This document shows positions 36,020 to 49,195 of a stretch of 64,000 bases of DNA, piece after piece. The stretch covers positions 69,192,001 to 69,256,000 of the forward strand of contig JBITNC010000001.1 of the NCBI GenBank assembly GCA_050084985.1, in the 5' to 3' direction. Numbering within the stretch: the first letter of the stretch is position 1; each line of letters starts with the position of its first letter. Both the position numbers and the translations under genes were made by a program. The DNA comes from Nageia nagi. Lineage: Eukaryota > Pinophyta. The notes under the pieces are model-generated. The model saw only the letters and a list, made by a program, of their open reading frames with translations. It was not told the origin of the DNA and searched no databases.

Positions 36020-37656
36020 GGTATGTGTCCATATATGATCAATAAAACATGGGTAAATTGATTTATTTAAGAACCTTTAAAATGAATTTAAAGTATACAA
36101 ATAATGAAATAGTAAGAAAAGTAATAAATCACACAAAAATAAGCCTAAATTTTTGTTAAAATAATTCTTATTTATATTTAATGCATGTAATATCATAGCT
36201 TAAATGATAACACCCACTTCAAAAGATAAATATAAATGATAAGATAGCAATGGTGATAGATAGAAAATTTCATTTATTTTTCTAATTACTGCTTTGTTCA
36301 ATTTGACTTAATATTTTTAATGAGGGTTTCTTTTAAAATGCACTTGTATATTTTGACATTACCTTTTTATGTTTCCCTAAAAAAATGATACTATACAAGT
36401 GTTAACAAGGTAAGGACCAATCTCTAGGGGTGTAATATGTTATTCAAGGGTACTCAAGTACTTCTATAGGAAGTTATCATGAATAAAAGAGGGATCCCAT
36501 TTTATTTTTCAAATCTAAGTATGGGTGAGGCTATGGGAAGAAAGTTTGTGTGCCCTAGATACTCCCTAGGTGTGTGAGGGACTTTAATGCAAGTAAGAAA
36601 AATGTAGTGTAGCTCTATAATGATATTCAATACACTTATACCCCAAATTTTTTTCTTTTAAAAATGAAAGCATGGCACTCCCACCCAAGGATGATAAAAT
36701 AAGAAATATTTTTATTTCCTTTTCAAATACAAAATAATTAAAAGATAGAAATCTTTTGTATGCACAAAATAATGAGCACATATACACCAACAAAAAAGAA
36801 ACCCTTTTTGTAATATTTGTATTTTAAACATCAAATTAGCTTCTAATGTTTGTGCAACAATCCCACCTAATATGCAATGCAAATTTATTAAGAGAATGGT
36901 AATCCTAGGATGAAGACAATAAGTAAACAATATGTACAATATCCTAGAAGAAATTCAAAGACTTACTGATGCAAACATATTTCTTCTTGCTCCAAAATTG
37001 ATGAGTGTAAGGTAGGTTATAAGCCTCTACCACATGATCATCCATTACAAGGATGACTATGGTAAAATGCAATTCATATGGATGATCAAAATTCATATGG
37101 ATGAGCATAATGCACTTAGAGATAAAATTAAAAATTAGAAATAAAATGTAAAAAATGAAAAAATCCTATAACAAGGATGAAAGATGAGTCCTATGACAAG
37201 GACACCTAGTTTTACAAACCAAAACATATAGAGGACTATTATCACTAATATAATTTTATAACTAAGTTCAAAATAACTAAAACAAAGCCTTAAACATTAA
37301 TGTAGATAAAATCATCATGAATAGGGATGATTACAAGATCACTTGAATGACCAGTCTTCCTATAATGGGAAAACTTATAGTTAAGGTTGACCTGTAGAAG
37401 GATGATTTGTTCTATACTTAAAATGGGCCTCTGAGATTTTTAGATTAGGTTTTGATAAAGCATAATAGGTTATCCCACTAATTTTAGTGAAATCAATCAT
37501 TAGAAATATCCAAAATGAGGGAAACATCCATAATTTAAAGTTCAAAAAAATAAGGTAGAAAATATTATAAAATACTCTTTTTCTTATGAATCTAAGACTA
37601 TTAGTGTCTCACCATGATCATCATTTGTAAATTCTTCAAAACTCCTCCACCTTGGC
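36020..37656 (-). other. Element D leader (5' untranslated region)
   Basis: 1.6 kb between the 5' LTR and the likely gag start, with no coding signal. The primer binding site should lie at about 37,640-37,656, read on - as GCCAAGGTGGAGGAGTT; it differs from the site shared by A, B, C and E. The open frames at 36,584-36,939 are not supported. Confidence 0.5.
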
Positions 37657-38781
37657 CACTCAAAACACCTATGAATGATTCAAGGATCTTGATGTATTTC
37701 CATATAATTTTCCTATGTGAATTATGATAAAATGATAAAGATATGATTTAGAGTATATCCTTTGATTTTCAATGTTGCAAGAACCTATCTAGACCTGAAA
37801 GGAAGGACAAAATATTATGGGAGGCTTCAAATCATAAGCCCTTGTGACCTTGTGACCATTCAATTAGGGTGAAACCCTAACTCAACAAGAATATAAGCCT
37901 CCTTTTTCCTTAATCAAAAGGATACTAAAAATTAATGATATGCCTATTGTGCAAGTACGATATTCAAGCATGGACTATAGACAAAGCCTAGGTGAGAAAA
38001 CTTGACAATGATATGTGAAAATAATGATAATATATGATAAAGAATATTTAAGATCTAAGTATGTGTAAAGCTTTACCCAAAATGATCAAATGATGCAAAT
38101 GATAAGAGTTATAAGACCAACAAAGATGAATCTAAGGCCACAAAGACTAAACAAATAATAAACATAACTCAAACTTGAAGGTTAGACCTTAAAGGTCAAA
38201 CCTTAGGTATGAAAACTAGCCTACTTATGCCTATACAAAAAACAATGATAAATACATAATATATTGTAGGATACAAGTCTTTAATATGGATTTATTGAAG
38301 ATCTAAACTTGCAATAAATCATGAAATCAAATATCAATATCATAAGCTCTTTAATAAACCAAATGATACCTCAATCCATGAAGCATGGAGAAGAAATCCC
38401 AAGGCATAAATATGGAGGCTCACAACTTGATGTAAACCCTTAAATATGATGTCATAAACTTCAAATTACATGCAGATAGTACTAAAATTATAGAGCTTAT
38501 GAAAATGAATTTTCTCACCTTGAAAAGTAAGCCTTAATTGCCTTTTATAAACATTAGATATGATCATCTAGATGATTAGGGACATTCAAGATCATTTATA
38601 TGATTTGCTAATCATTTAGATGGTTGGAATCAAAGTGTTAGAAATGAGTTAAAGTCCAAAATGATTTCAATCAAACCTTTCAAGAACATTTCATAAAATG
38701 TTAGATCAACATGATAGTATAAATGCCATAAATATCAATAAAACACCATCAACAAGGTAAAATATGATTTTAGGGTGTACA
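37657..38781 (-). repeat. Element D 5' LTR
   Basis: Pairs with 12,943-14,089 with many substitutions and small indels. The LTR start on - reads TGTACACCCTAAAATC. Confidence 0.9.
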
Positions 38782-38814
38782 TTTTTTGATGAAAAAAAAG
38801 TCTCATTATATAAG

Positions 38815-39365
38815 GCCAAGTTTGATTGGGTAAGACAAAGTTCCATTGAGTAACCTTGTTGGGTATAGGATAGCTTTGCTTCCATTGAACAAGGTCAATT
38901 TTTATAGGATAAGCCTTATTGGATAGTCATTGGTTTAATTAAGTAGGGTTGATTTGTATAAGGTAAACTCATTTATCATTAGATAAGATTTTTCTTCTAT
39001 GGGGTAAGCCTATACTTCATTAGAAAAGGTTAGCACTCAACAGATAAGCAAAGGTTCCATTAGATAAGGCTTTTAATCATTGAGTATGGTTAAACAACAT
39101 TGGGTAAGAAAAAGTTTCATTAGGTAAAGACTTGGCTTATCAAATAAGCATTACATCCATCAGATAGGCCTTATCGGGTAAGGATATTTTTCATCGGATA
39201 AATTTGTAGTCCTCAAGTAAGATGTTGTGTTTCAATAAAACTTAATTTTTACTATTGGGAAAAGTCAAGTTATGTAAGAAAGAGAAATTATTTTCATCAA
39301 GAAACTTTATGTCACATCAAGTAAAGATTATTTTCATCAGACAAGTTAGGCTACCTTTAGATAGA
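38815..39365. repeat. Degenerate short tandem array
   Basis: The core CATTRGRTAAGG, or close variants such as CATTGGGTAAG, CATTAGATAAGG and CATCGGATAA, appears about a dozen times between 38,820 and 39,205 at irregular 25-40 bp spacing; related but weaker sequence continues to 39,365. It does not code for protein. Confidence 0.6.
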
Positions 39366-40039
39366 GTCACATCACAATGTAGGGGAATTAATTGTAATGA
39401 GTTGTCTTAATTACAAGTGTGGAAACTTGTGTTGAATCACAAGTTATAGTGTATGCCAATAATAAATGGAATTTAGATGAACATAAAAATCCTATCCTTC
39501 ATGCAATAAAAAGTAGATAAATGTTAATTGAATCTTTCATATATGGGGTGATTTTTCATGTTGGCTTTCGACATAAGGATTAATATAGTATGGTCTATGT
39601 CAATTCATAATTAAATATAGTATTTATGATGGTGAAAATCCTATAATTTTTTATAAATAGTTTGATAAGGGGTGTAGTTGATACCAAGTCTAAATTTGAT
39701 GTTTTTCATCTAAACATACAAGAATATAGTATGTAGACTTTTGATATCCTCATATTACAATCCCATTAGGAATTTCATGGTTCTTACTTATCAAAATGTT
39801 TAATTAGAGTACTATAGATATTGAATCATCATACTTAGATAATGTAATGAAGTAGTTAAGGAGATGCAAGTGAGACCTATTTCCTAGTTGTAGGAGGTTC
39901 ATGATATACCTAATGTACACCTAGAAGAGATCAAATCATTATTCAAAAATATAAAAGCTTAGAATTTAATTATGAAGAATCTAGATAATTTTAATTAATA
40001 TTCTAATATCAAAAATATAATATATCCTTAGGTACTTCC

Positions 40040-41650
40040 TAGCCTAGATCTCATGTTCTGGTTAATTCAATATTATCACCTAGTTGATAGGAATTTCAAA
40101 ATAATTAATGGTGAAAATGTTTTCTCCATACAAGTAATGGATTTTAAGAGAGTATTTCACCAAAAAATAGATAATATGCCAATTAATCTACCATTATGTT
40201 TCTAGATAATTAACTATTATATAGCTAATGATTGGTCTTATCCTTTCCACTTCAACAAGGAAAAGTTGTGTTCTACATTTTTTTCATTCCCAAAGCCTAC
40301 TTAAAACCTAATTTTGCTTTATTGATAACCATGATACAAATGTTATTGAGTATTAAAGATAATATTACAAAAACAAAACATATATTTTCCCTTATGGAAA
40401 TTAGCAGCACTTGAGGAAGAACAAAGATATTTGATCAGGGTACATGGATCTATAACAAAATGCACCTTACATTGATTGAGTTAAAATAAGTTATTGAATA
40501 GGATGACTTGATCTTGTTGAGGTTATCATACTATTCAATTTTTATCTATTTCATTTTAGGTCAATTACTATATGAAACCTTATACATGCTATAAGATAAA
40601 GAAGTTGATTTCATTTAGGATTTATTGAATATGATTCACTAAATCTTCAATCCTAGGGATAAAAGGCATTTTTATTATCATGTTATGCCAAATTTGCATA
40701 TTATTATAAAAGGAATGCTACTAACTTGCATTAATAAAGCTCTATTTGATTTCATGCTAGTTATTAGAGAGTATTTTTTCACATAATAATTCTCTTTTAT
40801 CAAGAGTTATGGTGCAAACATACCACCCAAGGCTCTTCCCATAGCATGTATAGTTTCTTTGTTTATATTGGAATTGGTTAGGTAGAGTGTTGAATATGCT
40901 AGAGTTAGGATGATAAAGAAACTTAGAAATCTTCCATGATTACAATTGCCTTGCAAATTTGGTTTTTATCTATTTAATTCACATTAATCATTAGTGAATT
41001 CTATTTTTGAAATGGATAAGTTCTATCTGGATGAGGTGAGTTGGAGGCCTTTTGATCCAATAATTTTCATCAAAGGCTAATGAATGGTGTCAATTTTCCC
41101 ATCTCTTTCAAGCATAAAAATGATTATTTTGAAGGTGAATTAGCATAAATGATTAGACAACGAAGTAATCTAAAGAAGGTTTGGAAGTAGTTTCTTGAAC
41201 AAGATAGAAAATATACTATGAAAGTGATAGTTGGTATTTATTCTTCTCAGTTAAGGATTTGTAGAAGTAATATGTTTTGAAATTTGAGGCCATTATTAGA
41301 GGATTACTTGAAGCTATTTTCAAGGAATATAGTTGGACATTAAGACACTTATTGGTCTGATACCAAAGAAAATTCATCCAAGGAGACTTCAACTTATTCT
41401 AACTAATGAAGATTGATGGTTAAATGATTTCTTTATTGATAGGTGATATATCTTGAAAAGGATATATTTGTTTACTTTTTTTGGATGTAGCTAAAGAATC
41501 ATTTTTGTTATTTTGAGTTGGGTAAGTTTCATTTTTGGGAAAAGTAAGTTGGTAGTGATCTCTATATGAAGGAGGAGAGGGATAAGATACAAGATATTTT
41601 GATGAGTTTTCAAGCTATCTAGGTAATGTTTTGGTGCTATGTCTAGGGCT
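40040..41650 (+). pseudogene. Decayed reading frame of unknown family
   Basis: From 40,433 one frame on + can be followed for about 215 codons to about 41,085, with roughly a dozen stops, nearly all single transitions from Gln or Trp codons. It includes D-Q-G-T-W-I-Y-N-K-M, F-N-P-R-D-K-R-H-F-Y-Y-H-V-M-P-N-L-H and S-Y-G-A-N-I-P-P-K-A-L-P. The stop pattern and amino-acid use are those of an old coding sequence. A related stretch in another frame lies at 40,085-40,190, and weaker traces follow to about 41,650. I do not recognise the family. It lies outside elements D and E, and could be an accessory retroelement frame. Confidence 0.5.
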
Positions 41651-42210
41651 TCTTGACTATTTCACTATTTTACTTTATCTTTCACCATGTTTGAATGACC
41701 TATCACATAATATTTTAAGAGGTTTATTAGAGAAGCAATGTTGTAATTCAATTTCCTATTGCATCCATATATCAAGTATTGTAGGCTAGGTAGAGATGTT
41801 TTTGCCAAGGTTTTTCATATAATTTGGGAAATCTATCTATAATCATAGTTTAATTAGATTATATATTGTTAAAAAAAGGTTTTATTCAATATGATGGTGT
41901 AAGAACTTTGATTATAATGAATTAAAGGCATTTTCTCTATTAAATTCTTTTGAGCTTTTGGTTAGTGCAAGAAGTTGGGTCCACTTCATGGAAAAAAAGT
42001 GAAAGTCTCTTCCTGATTTTTAGGTTTGGTTACATTGATCTCAAAATTTGAAGTACTTGGACATGAAATCTTGAAGAAGTTCATTAAGGTAAAAATGTAG
42101 TGATTTGAATCTAGTTTTTAAATATATAATTTATTTCAATACCTAGATGACAAAAAAAGGTATGAATAAAAATCACTATTTAAAAAATATTATTTTAGAA
42201 CCATATCATG
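41651..42210. other. Spacer before element E
   Basis: AT-rich decayed sequence; nothing recognisable. Confidence 0.4.
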
Positions 42211-42917
42211 TGTAAACACCTAAAAATGGTTTATTATATATTTAATAAATCATATTTAGACTTCCTAAATGACTTATTGCAATATTATAAATGTCAATAT
42301 AAAGTTGATATTATAATGCAATATTGTGTGTTATATTAAGTGCTATATCATTTATCATGATTCATATTTTAAAGTATCTTGAATATAACAATGATTATAC
42401 TATTTATGAAGATCAGTATTTACTCCTTTCTATGTCCTTATAGGCTAAATATGCGAGTGGATTACATATTAGAACTCTTTGATATGACAAGATCTATGAT
42501 AGGTGGTTGTCTTCCACTATCTTAATCTAGCTAAGATGTATTTTGATACCACCTATTATAATAAATTGTTACACTTTGAGCTCTGAAATTTTCTATATTT
42601 GGTGTACATCATAATTCTACTTATTCCACACTGATAATGACATGTGTATTCTAGATTGAGGGTTCCAAATGTCAATCATTGAGATATTGATTCATGCACA
42701 TGAAGATCCATCATGAACGCACCATGAATCTTGTCCCAATCCTTCTAAAATTCATTATTATTTACTTTTGAGGATTATAAATACACTTCATATCAAGTTC
42801 ATGTGTTTCATGTATATTTTTTTTATATCTGATATAGTGTACATATATATTCCTCTTATATTGTAGATCTATTTATTAATTATGTATATTTGTATTTTGC
42901 ATAATTTATACACTACA
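42211..42917 (+). repeat. Element E 5' LTR
   Basis: Starts TGTAAACACCTAAAAATG and ends CACTACA. Pairs with 54,487-55,204. A TATAAATA box lies at 42,776-42,783, with the GCTCT block shared with elements A and the solo LTR at 42,547-42,583. Confidence 0.92.
42776..42783 (+). promoter_or_regulatory. TATA box of the element E LTR
   Basis: TATAAATA in an otherwise matching LTR; the 3' LTR has TATACATA at the same place (near 55,065). A promoter role is inferred from position. Confidence 0.5.
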
Positions 42918-43012
42918 TTTTGGTGAACTCAACATTCTTACACACTTAGATTCCATTTTAGGGCATCCTTTCTTAGGATTTATGAATCCATTCAAGCTAG
43001 GTACTTAGAGTA

Positions 43013-44440
43013 ATGGCTCAAAAAAATGATAAAACTAGGGTTTGTTTTGCTTCTATTTCAAAGATTAATTTGAATGAACAATAACCTAGGGCTTCTATAA
43101 GTAAGGTCTATTTTGATGAGATCAAGAGAAGTTTTAGGGTTAACCCTAATTTAAATATGCAAGAGATTGATACAAATGATAGAATGGATATTGATGAGGA
43201 TAATGATATTGAATCTACAATTTTTAGCAAAAAAAAAAGGATATTATTGGAGAAACTCATAATAAGGTTAATATGTATCTTACTAATTATGATTTTGGTA
43301 ATGTAAGTTTGGAAAGCCATGGTGATACTTCTGATAGTGATGCTAAAATTAAAGAATTAGATAGAATTCCTATCCATATTAGATCAATAAAGTAATTGTT
43401 ATCTAATAAAGAAAAAATGGATTATTATCTTACTAACAATTTTGAAGAGATTATAGATATCTTAACAAATTATGAGTTGTTAGAAGCAAATTCAATAATG
43501 TTGCAATTGTTGGATAGTTTGTTTTCTTATGAAAATGTAAGATCTAAAAAATGGAGAGCTTCTACTACTAACAATAATGTCACCAATGATGTGGATTATA
43601 CACATACCACCAACGATGTGGACTAAACACATGCTGCTAACAATGTGGAAGTAGAGGATTTGTACCCTAGAATAAAGTGATAATCGAAGATGTCAATGAC
43701 GAAAGTGAATCAAAATCTAACATTTGATGATGAAATTTTGAATATCATATTCTAAGTATGTTTCCTAAAAGTTTTAATAAGGCTAAAGGTAAAGGTAGGT
43801 TGGTTAATGATGAAATTGTAGTAGTTATTGCTAAAAAACTCTCTATAGTAGTTAATAATGCTTATAAACATAACCTTGGTTTGTACAAAGTAGATAATGA
43901 GATAAAAGTTGATGCTATTTTAGATGCTCAATAAATTGATTATTTTCAAAAGGCTAATGAGGAACGACAACTAGTGTTTATGTTAGAATTGGTTAATAAG
44001 CTTGAACATGAAAGAATACATAGGATTTGACCATTTCTATGAATTAAAGAGGATGAAATTAGAAGGTAAATAAAAAATAAACCACTCTCTCAAACTAGCA
44101 ATGCACCATCTCTAACCCCACAACCAGCCCCAAAGATTAATATATATGTAGTACAAAACCAACAACCAAAACAACCTCTTATAATACCAAATACAAGAAA
44201 AAAATGGATGAAAGGATTAAGAAATTAGGAAAAGAATTTCTTAAATATGGTAATATGATTTTTTATTTTGCTTAGAACATCCATTAACTGATATAATTAT
44301 TTCTTAATTGCTTGTTAGTAAAAAGAGTGAAATTTATAAAATTTCATGGTTTACAAGATCCAAAAATATATGTTAGAAAATTTCAAGAGGAAGATTGGAA
44401 TATGTTCATAAGTTAGTTTTTGATACACATATCAAATAAA
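43013..44440 (+). pseudogene. Element E gag-like frame
   Basis: Begins M-A-Q-K-N-D-K-T about 95 bp after the LTR and continues as an acidic, then mixed-charge sequence with several frame changes. An open piece at 43,396-43,626 ends in a tandem duplication of an N-N-V-T-N-D-V-D-Y-T-H-like segment. Near 44,340-44,385, K-F-H-G-L-Q-D-P-K-I-Y resembles the first block of a gag capsid (K-F-x-G..D-P), after which the gag similarity stops abruptly. Confidence 0.5.
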
Positions 44441-45042
44441 AAGTAAAAAGTGTAATAAACCAATAGGTATGATATAGGGTGTTACTTGCTTCCATAAGTG
44501 GAACCACCTTAACCAAGGCCTCTAATCCTAGTGCTGGTATCATTGGTGGTCCTTACACTAGAATATCATGCATAGGATTATACACATTATGTGGGTCCTT
44601 AATAGAATATCCATTTGAAGTTATAGCCATCTCCTCATCCTCCTAATCATACTCATCCATGCCTAATGGGGCTAGTTGAACAATATCTTATCATGCCATG
44701 TATCTCATCATGGTAGCAAGAGCCATAGATATCTCCTCAATACTGTTTAAGGTCCTATGCTCATCCCAAGTCATCTACCATTTGAGTATGATTTTTTACT
44801 CTATCAATACATCTCTCTTGATCTTCTATTGCATGTAGTAAACTAGGGAAGGTGTTATGCTCTGATGGATCCCAAACTATCTAAGTACTTGCTAGGTAAG
44901 GTATGGCTCCATGTGCTTCCTATGGGTCTATAATAAGTATGATTGCCTCACCCAAGCAAGCTAGTAGGCATCCTTATCCTAAAAAAATTCAACATAAGAG
45001 ACCCATACCATTTTTTCAAGCAGCAATTGGTCTATCTCTCTC
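44441..45042 (-). pseudogene. PMD frame in element E, C-terminal part
   Basis: On -, reading from 45,042 downward: R-E-I-D-Q-L-L-L-E-K-M-V-W-V-S-Y, then M-E-P-Y-L-T and Q-V-L-R-stop-F-G-I-H-Q-S-I near 44,860-44,930. These match the second half of a Plant Mobile Domain (the 'V-x-W-x-P-Y' and 'V-x-R-Q-F-G-x-x-Q-x-I-P' blocks). It is the continuation of 52,523-53,290, separated by element C. The C-terminal tail to about 44,450 is acidic with no known domain. Confidence 0.78.
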
Positions 45043-45664
45043 TATATACCTCAAATAATGCATAAATAATAAATTGATGCACTAGTTGTCTATAATGTAT
45101 TATTGAAGCATATATAAGAAATATGGTATCAAATGAACATGATAAATAATGTACCTTCATCAATCCTACATCCAAATGAAATAATAAATATCATACATCA
45201 ATTGCCATAAAACACCATAAGAAATAGATGCCACCAATGGCTTAAAACTATGCCATTAGCTGCATGAAGGATGTAGATCCATGAATAGAAATAAAGATAT
45301 GCAAACTAAAATGAAGGGTTTAATAGATCTATGCAAACATGATTTTATAAAACACCATTATTATTTGGTTAGAAATGATATTTCATGTTTTGATCTCCCT
45401 CTCTTGATATTCATCGATATCATTTATGTTACCTTTGATGTTCTTTTATAAGAATGTTTTGATCCTCTTTGATTCTAGGGATCATTGCATTTTAAGTTGT
45501 TTAAGGTATCTCTTTTGATATTTGACACCTCTTCTATTATACGATGGTCCATTATATTAATTACATTACCTTGGGTATATTTCTAACCCTCTTTACAATA
45601 CATTTTACTTGATGTTTTAAAGTGAATTATTTATTAAATAATAATTCATTTTTAGGCATCTACA
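45043..45664 (-). repeat. Element C 3' LTR
   Basis: Pairs with 51,918-52,522. The PPT on - reads CCTCCAAAGAGGGTCAAAA at 45,665-45,683. Confidence 0.93.
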
Positions 45665-45683
45665 TTTTGACCCTCTTTGGAGG

Positions 45684-46660
45684 TGTGATTGAAGAAATGA
45701 GATTACATATATAAAGAATAAGTATAGAAGATTTTTTTTTTAAAACTCCATTCAAAATTGACATTTGATGAAGATGATGAGGGTCCTTTACTATCCCCTT
45801 TTGGATTGGTTGCCCTAAGAAAGCTCCTTGAGTGGTACAACCAAAATAAAACTTAAAGAACTATATCCTATTTTCCCCTTACACTATTCAACCATGGATC
45901 TGGTCATCCTTTCATTTTTGATAGTTAAGAATCTAATGCTCTGATATCCATGCCTTCATATAGAAGTGATACTCTAATTTGAGTTCTTAGTTATTCATTT
46001 TGTACTCCATTGATTACATGTTAACAGTGTATCATGCCATTAGTTGTGTGAAGTTTGCTTCATTTTGTATTCTTATTTTGATGTAGATGCCTACAAAAAA
46101 TGTTAGATATACCTTACATGAAAATATTTTGGATACATAGTGATTTACATCATCCATTTATGATGATTCAATGTTAGTAATCTACTTACAGTTGCATCTT
46201 TGGTTTGTCTTTGAAGTGAGTGAACTCTCATTAGCCATATCTATTCCTATTAATGGTCATACATTTGTATATCTATGACCTTGAGATATTATGATTTGTA
46301 TGGTTCAAAGCAAAAACCATGTGGATACATAGCAAGTTACATAATCCATTAAGGATGAATCAATATCCACATCTTGCTTATAGCTACATTACTAGTTTAA
46401 CTTTTGAGTGAGTGAACTCTCACTAGCCATATCAATGGCCATTAATGACCTAGCATTTATATGTCCATGGTTTGCAGACATTATACTCTCTCTCTTTTAT
46501 ATTAGAGATGGTGTGTAGACAATAATGCACATTTTTAACTATGTTACATATATGAAAATAACTATAGAAATAAAATGAAAACTAAAATACATGTACCTTG
46601 CATGGACTATTCATTATTTTACAAGATACAAAGCCATCATCTTATGAAAAGAAGTGTTTA
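45684..46660 (-). other. Element C 3' untranslated region
   Basis: About 1 kb without coding signal, similar to 24,710-25,735 of element B. The word GAGTGAACTCTCA recurs near 46,217 and 46,411 in duplicated surroundings, about 190 bp apart. Confidence 0.55.
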
Positions 46661-47870
46661 ATATGCATGGTATTTAAGGTTTTTAGTTCTTCCTTGCCAT
46701 CCATGGATGATAATTTGTAAGCTCTTAATCCTATTACTTCAACTACAACAAATGGGCCTAGCCAATTTGGTTCAAATTTTTTTGTTTAGTACTAGGTTTC
46801 CTACCTTGAATTCCTTTAATTTGATATTCTTTCCAAATTCCCTCTTAAATTTTGCATGATAAGATTTTTGATGTTCAATTACCTTAATTCTTTTCTCATT
46901 ACATGATTCCAACTATTATAATCTACCTTTCTTGCTTCTTCATTTGATATTTCTCTCTATAGTGAGATTCTTAAGGATGGAAACTCTAGCTCTAGTGGTA
47001 CTACAACTTCATCTCCATAGACCAATGAAAATGGTATTGCCCTAATGCCTATTCTAATACTTATTCTATATGCCCACAATGCATATGGTAACTATTCATG
47101 CCAATCAACCTTGTATCTATCCCAAGTATTTGAAAAAAATACTCTTTATGGTTTTATTTGATGCTTATACTTGACCATTTCCTTGAATATAATAAATTGA
47201 AGAAAATATTTCAGCAATATAAAACTTTTTACAAAAGGCTTTCATGTATTTACCTTTGAAATTTGGCCCATTACCCATGATCAACATTTTTGGCACCCCA
47301 AACTTGGTGATGGTATTCTCTATCAAGAATGTGATGATCTTATCTTGTGTGACTAATTTCACTGGAATGGCCTCAACCCATTTTGTGGTAAAATCTATAT
47401 TGTGATAATGAATTTGTAACCTTCTCTTGAATGTGGATTGATAAGTCCAATCAAATCTATGCCCTATGTTGCAAATGAACATGGTGAAATTATGGAATTC
47501 AACTCTTTAATTAGTTGTTTCTACAAATTTGCATGCTTTTAATATTGTAAATAGGTCTTAACATGCTTCTTACAATCCTCTTCCATTATAGGTAAATAGT
47601 AACCAATTCATAAAAACTTAGTGTACAATGCTTTTGCATAAAAATGTCCTCCACATAACCCATCATGTTCTTGTTCTAATGTTGTTGTTGTTTCATGTTG
47701 TGTTATACATCTTAAAAGAGCACCATCAAATGACCTTTTATATAAAACTTCACCAATAATCACATACTTGATAGTTGTCCTCTTTAATCTAACTCTTTCA
47801 TTTCTATCATTACTTGAATGAATTGTTTGATCTTTCAAGTAATTGTAAATATCAACATACCATTATTCAC
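46661..47870 (-). pseudogene. Element C integrase
   Basis: The zinc-binding part at 47,608-47,838 includes Y-K-R-S-F-D-G-A-L-L and E-H-D-G-L-C-G-G-H-F. The core at 47,165-47,482 includes D-F-T-T-K-W-V-E-A-I and F-G-V-P-K-M-L-I-M-G-N-G-P-N-F, where the second catalytic Asp of the D-N-G motif is Gly, then Y-Y-I-Q-G-N-G-Q. The C-terminal part (P-Y-V-V-like) lies near 46,700-46,790. No stop falls within either piece. Confidence 0.92.
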
Positions 47871-49195
47871 AATCATATTCTAGATCAAGGTGGAATGCAT
47901 GTACTTACTTTATATGATAAAGGTGAGAAGGTGTAATAAGCTTTCTAATATTGAGAATGGTTTCTTCTTCTTTTATCTCAATTGGTGCTGATGAAGCTAC
48001 ACTTACCATTGCATCTCCATACATGTTATTAATCCTTGGAATGTTATGAATATTGTACCGATTACACTCATCAAGTAATTCAACAACTACTATCTTATAT
48101 GGTTTAATTTCTCATCGTTTGTATTGTATGTATCCTTAACTTGATTTGCCATAAGCTGTGAGTCACCATATATTTATAAATTTTTTATATTTAGAGTTAT
48201 AGCTGCTTTTAATCCCAAAATCAGAGCTTCATACTCTGCCATGTTATTAGTGCACTCAAATCCAAGTTTATAAGCCATAAGAATTACCTCATTGGTAGGT
48301 GACACTAAAAAAATACCTACCCATTCTCCATAAGAATATTTCTATCCATCATAATATAAATTCCATGTTGTAGTTTTGTCTTCCATGTAGCACATGAACT
48401 CATCTAGGATCATCATTTATTCACTATCACATTGTTGGTTGCCTTGAGTCAGTATGGTACATTTTTGACTATGTGAATCCTCATCATGCTTATTTGGGAA
48501 TTCTTTGTGCACCACTATACCATCAATTTGAGGGAATTATACTATCAAGTCTACAATTGCTTGCTTCTTCATGAACTTTTTCTTTACCAAATTGATATCA
48601 ATTTTTTGTAAAAACATCAATGACTTAGCTACCCTTTTTAACATATGCTATTTTTCTACAAGATATTTTAGTGGGTTAATTGGGCTAATGGCATATGTAG
48701 TGTAATATAAAAGAAAATGCCTCAATGTTTCTATAGCAAAAATAATACCAAAGAAGAGCTTTTCCATGAGTGTGTATCTTATTTCATAATCAATAAGAGT
48801 TTTGCTAAGATAATATATTACCCTTTCTTTATTCTCATCATCTTTTTGACATAATATTTCCCCCAAGACATACAAAGTGGTTGATATATAAAGATATGCT
48901 AGCTTTTAAAAATCCATAGCCACTAAGAAAAAAGGATTTAACAAGTATTGTTTAATATCCTCAAATGATTTTTGACATTTTTCATCCCATACAAACTTGA
49001 CATCCTTTTTCAACAAATGAGTAAATGGCCTACATTTATCTCCAAGTTGGGAAATGAATCTTCTTATTGAATTTATCTTTCCTTGAAGACTTCTTATTTT
49101 CTTGAGGTTCTTTGGAGTTGGCATACTTACTATGGATTTCACCTCCTTAGGATCCACCTCAATAACCCTTTTTGAGACTATGAATCTAAGCAATT
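47871..49195 (-). pseudogene. Element C RNase H and second RNase H
   Basis: Second RNase H: N-N-M-A-E-Y-E-A-L-I-L near 48,215-48,250 and I-Y-G-D-S-Q-L near 48,150. First RNase H: W-D-E-K-C-Q-K-S-F-E-D-I-K-Q-Y near 48,950-48,995, then R-V-I-Y-Y-L-S-K-T-L-I-D-Y-E at 48,780-48,830. The order matches the Tat arrangement. Confidence 0.88.

Larger units (their letters stand above)
12943..38781 (-). mobile_element. Element D: giant Tat/Ogre-like Ty3/Gypsy element carrying an antisense PMD frame
   Basis: Direct repeats of about 1.1 kb at 12,943-14,089 and 37,657-38,781 bracket a - strand element. From right to left it holds leader, long gag, protease, [element B insertion], G-patch-like linker, RT-RNaseH, second RNaseH, integrase, and then about 6 kb of non-pol sequence with a PMD frame on the opposite strand, then the PPT and 3' LTR. 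Subtracting element B (7.6 kb) leaves about 18.2 kb, in the size class of Ogre-like Tat elements. No target duplication is readable. Confidence 0.87.

Noticed and set aside
12938-38786. Target site duplication for element D
   Set aside because: The flanking 5-mers (TTAAC left, TTTTT right) do not match. The LTR pairing itself is sound, so decay or a misplaced edge is likely.
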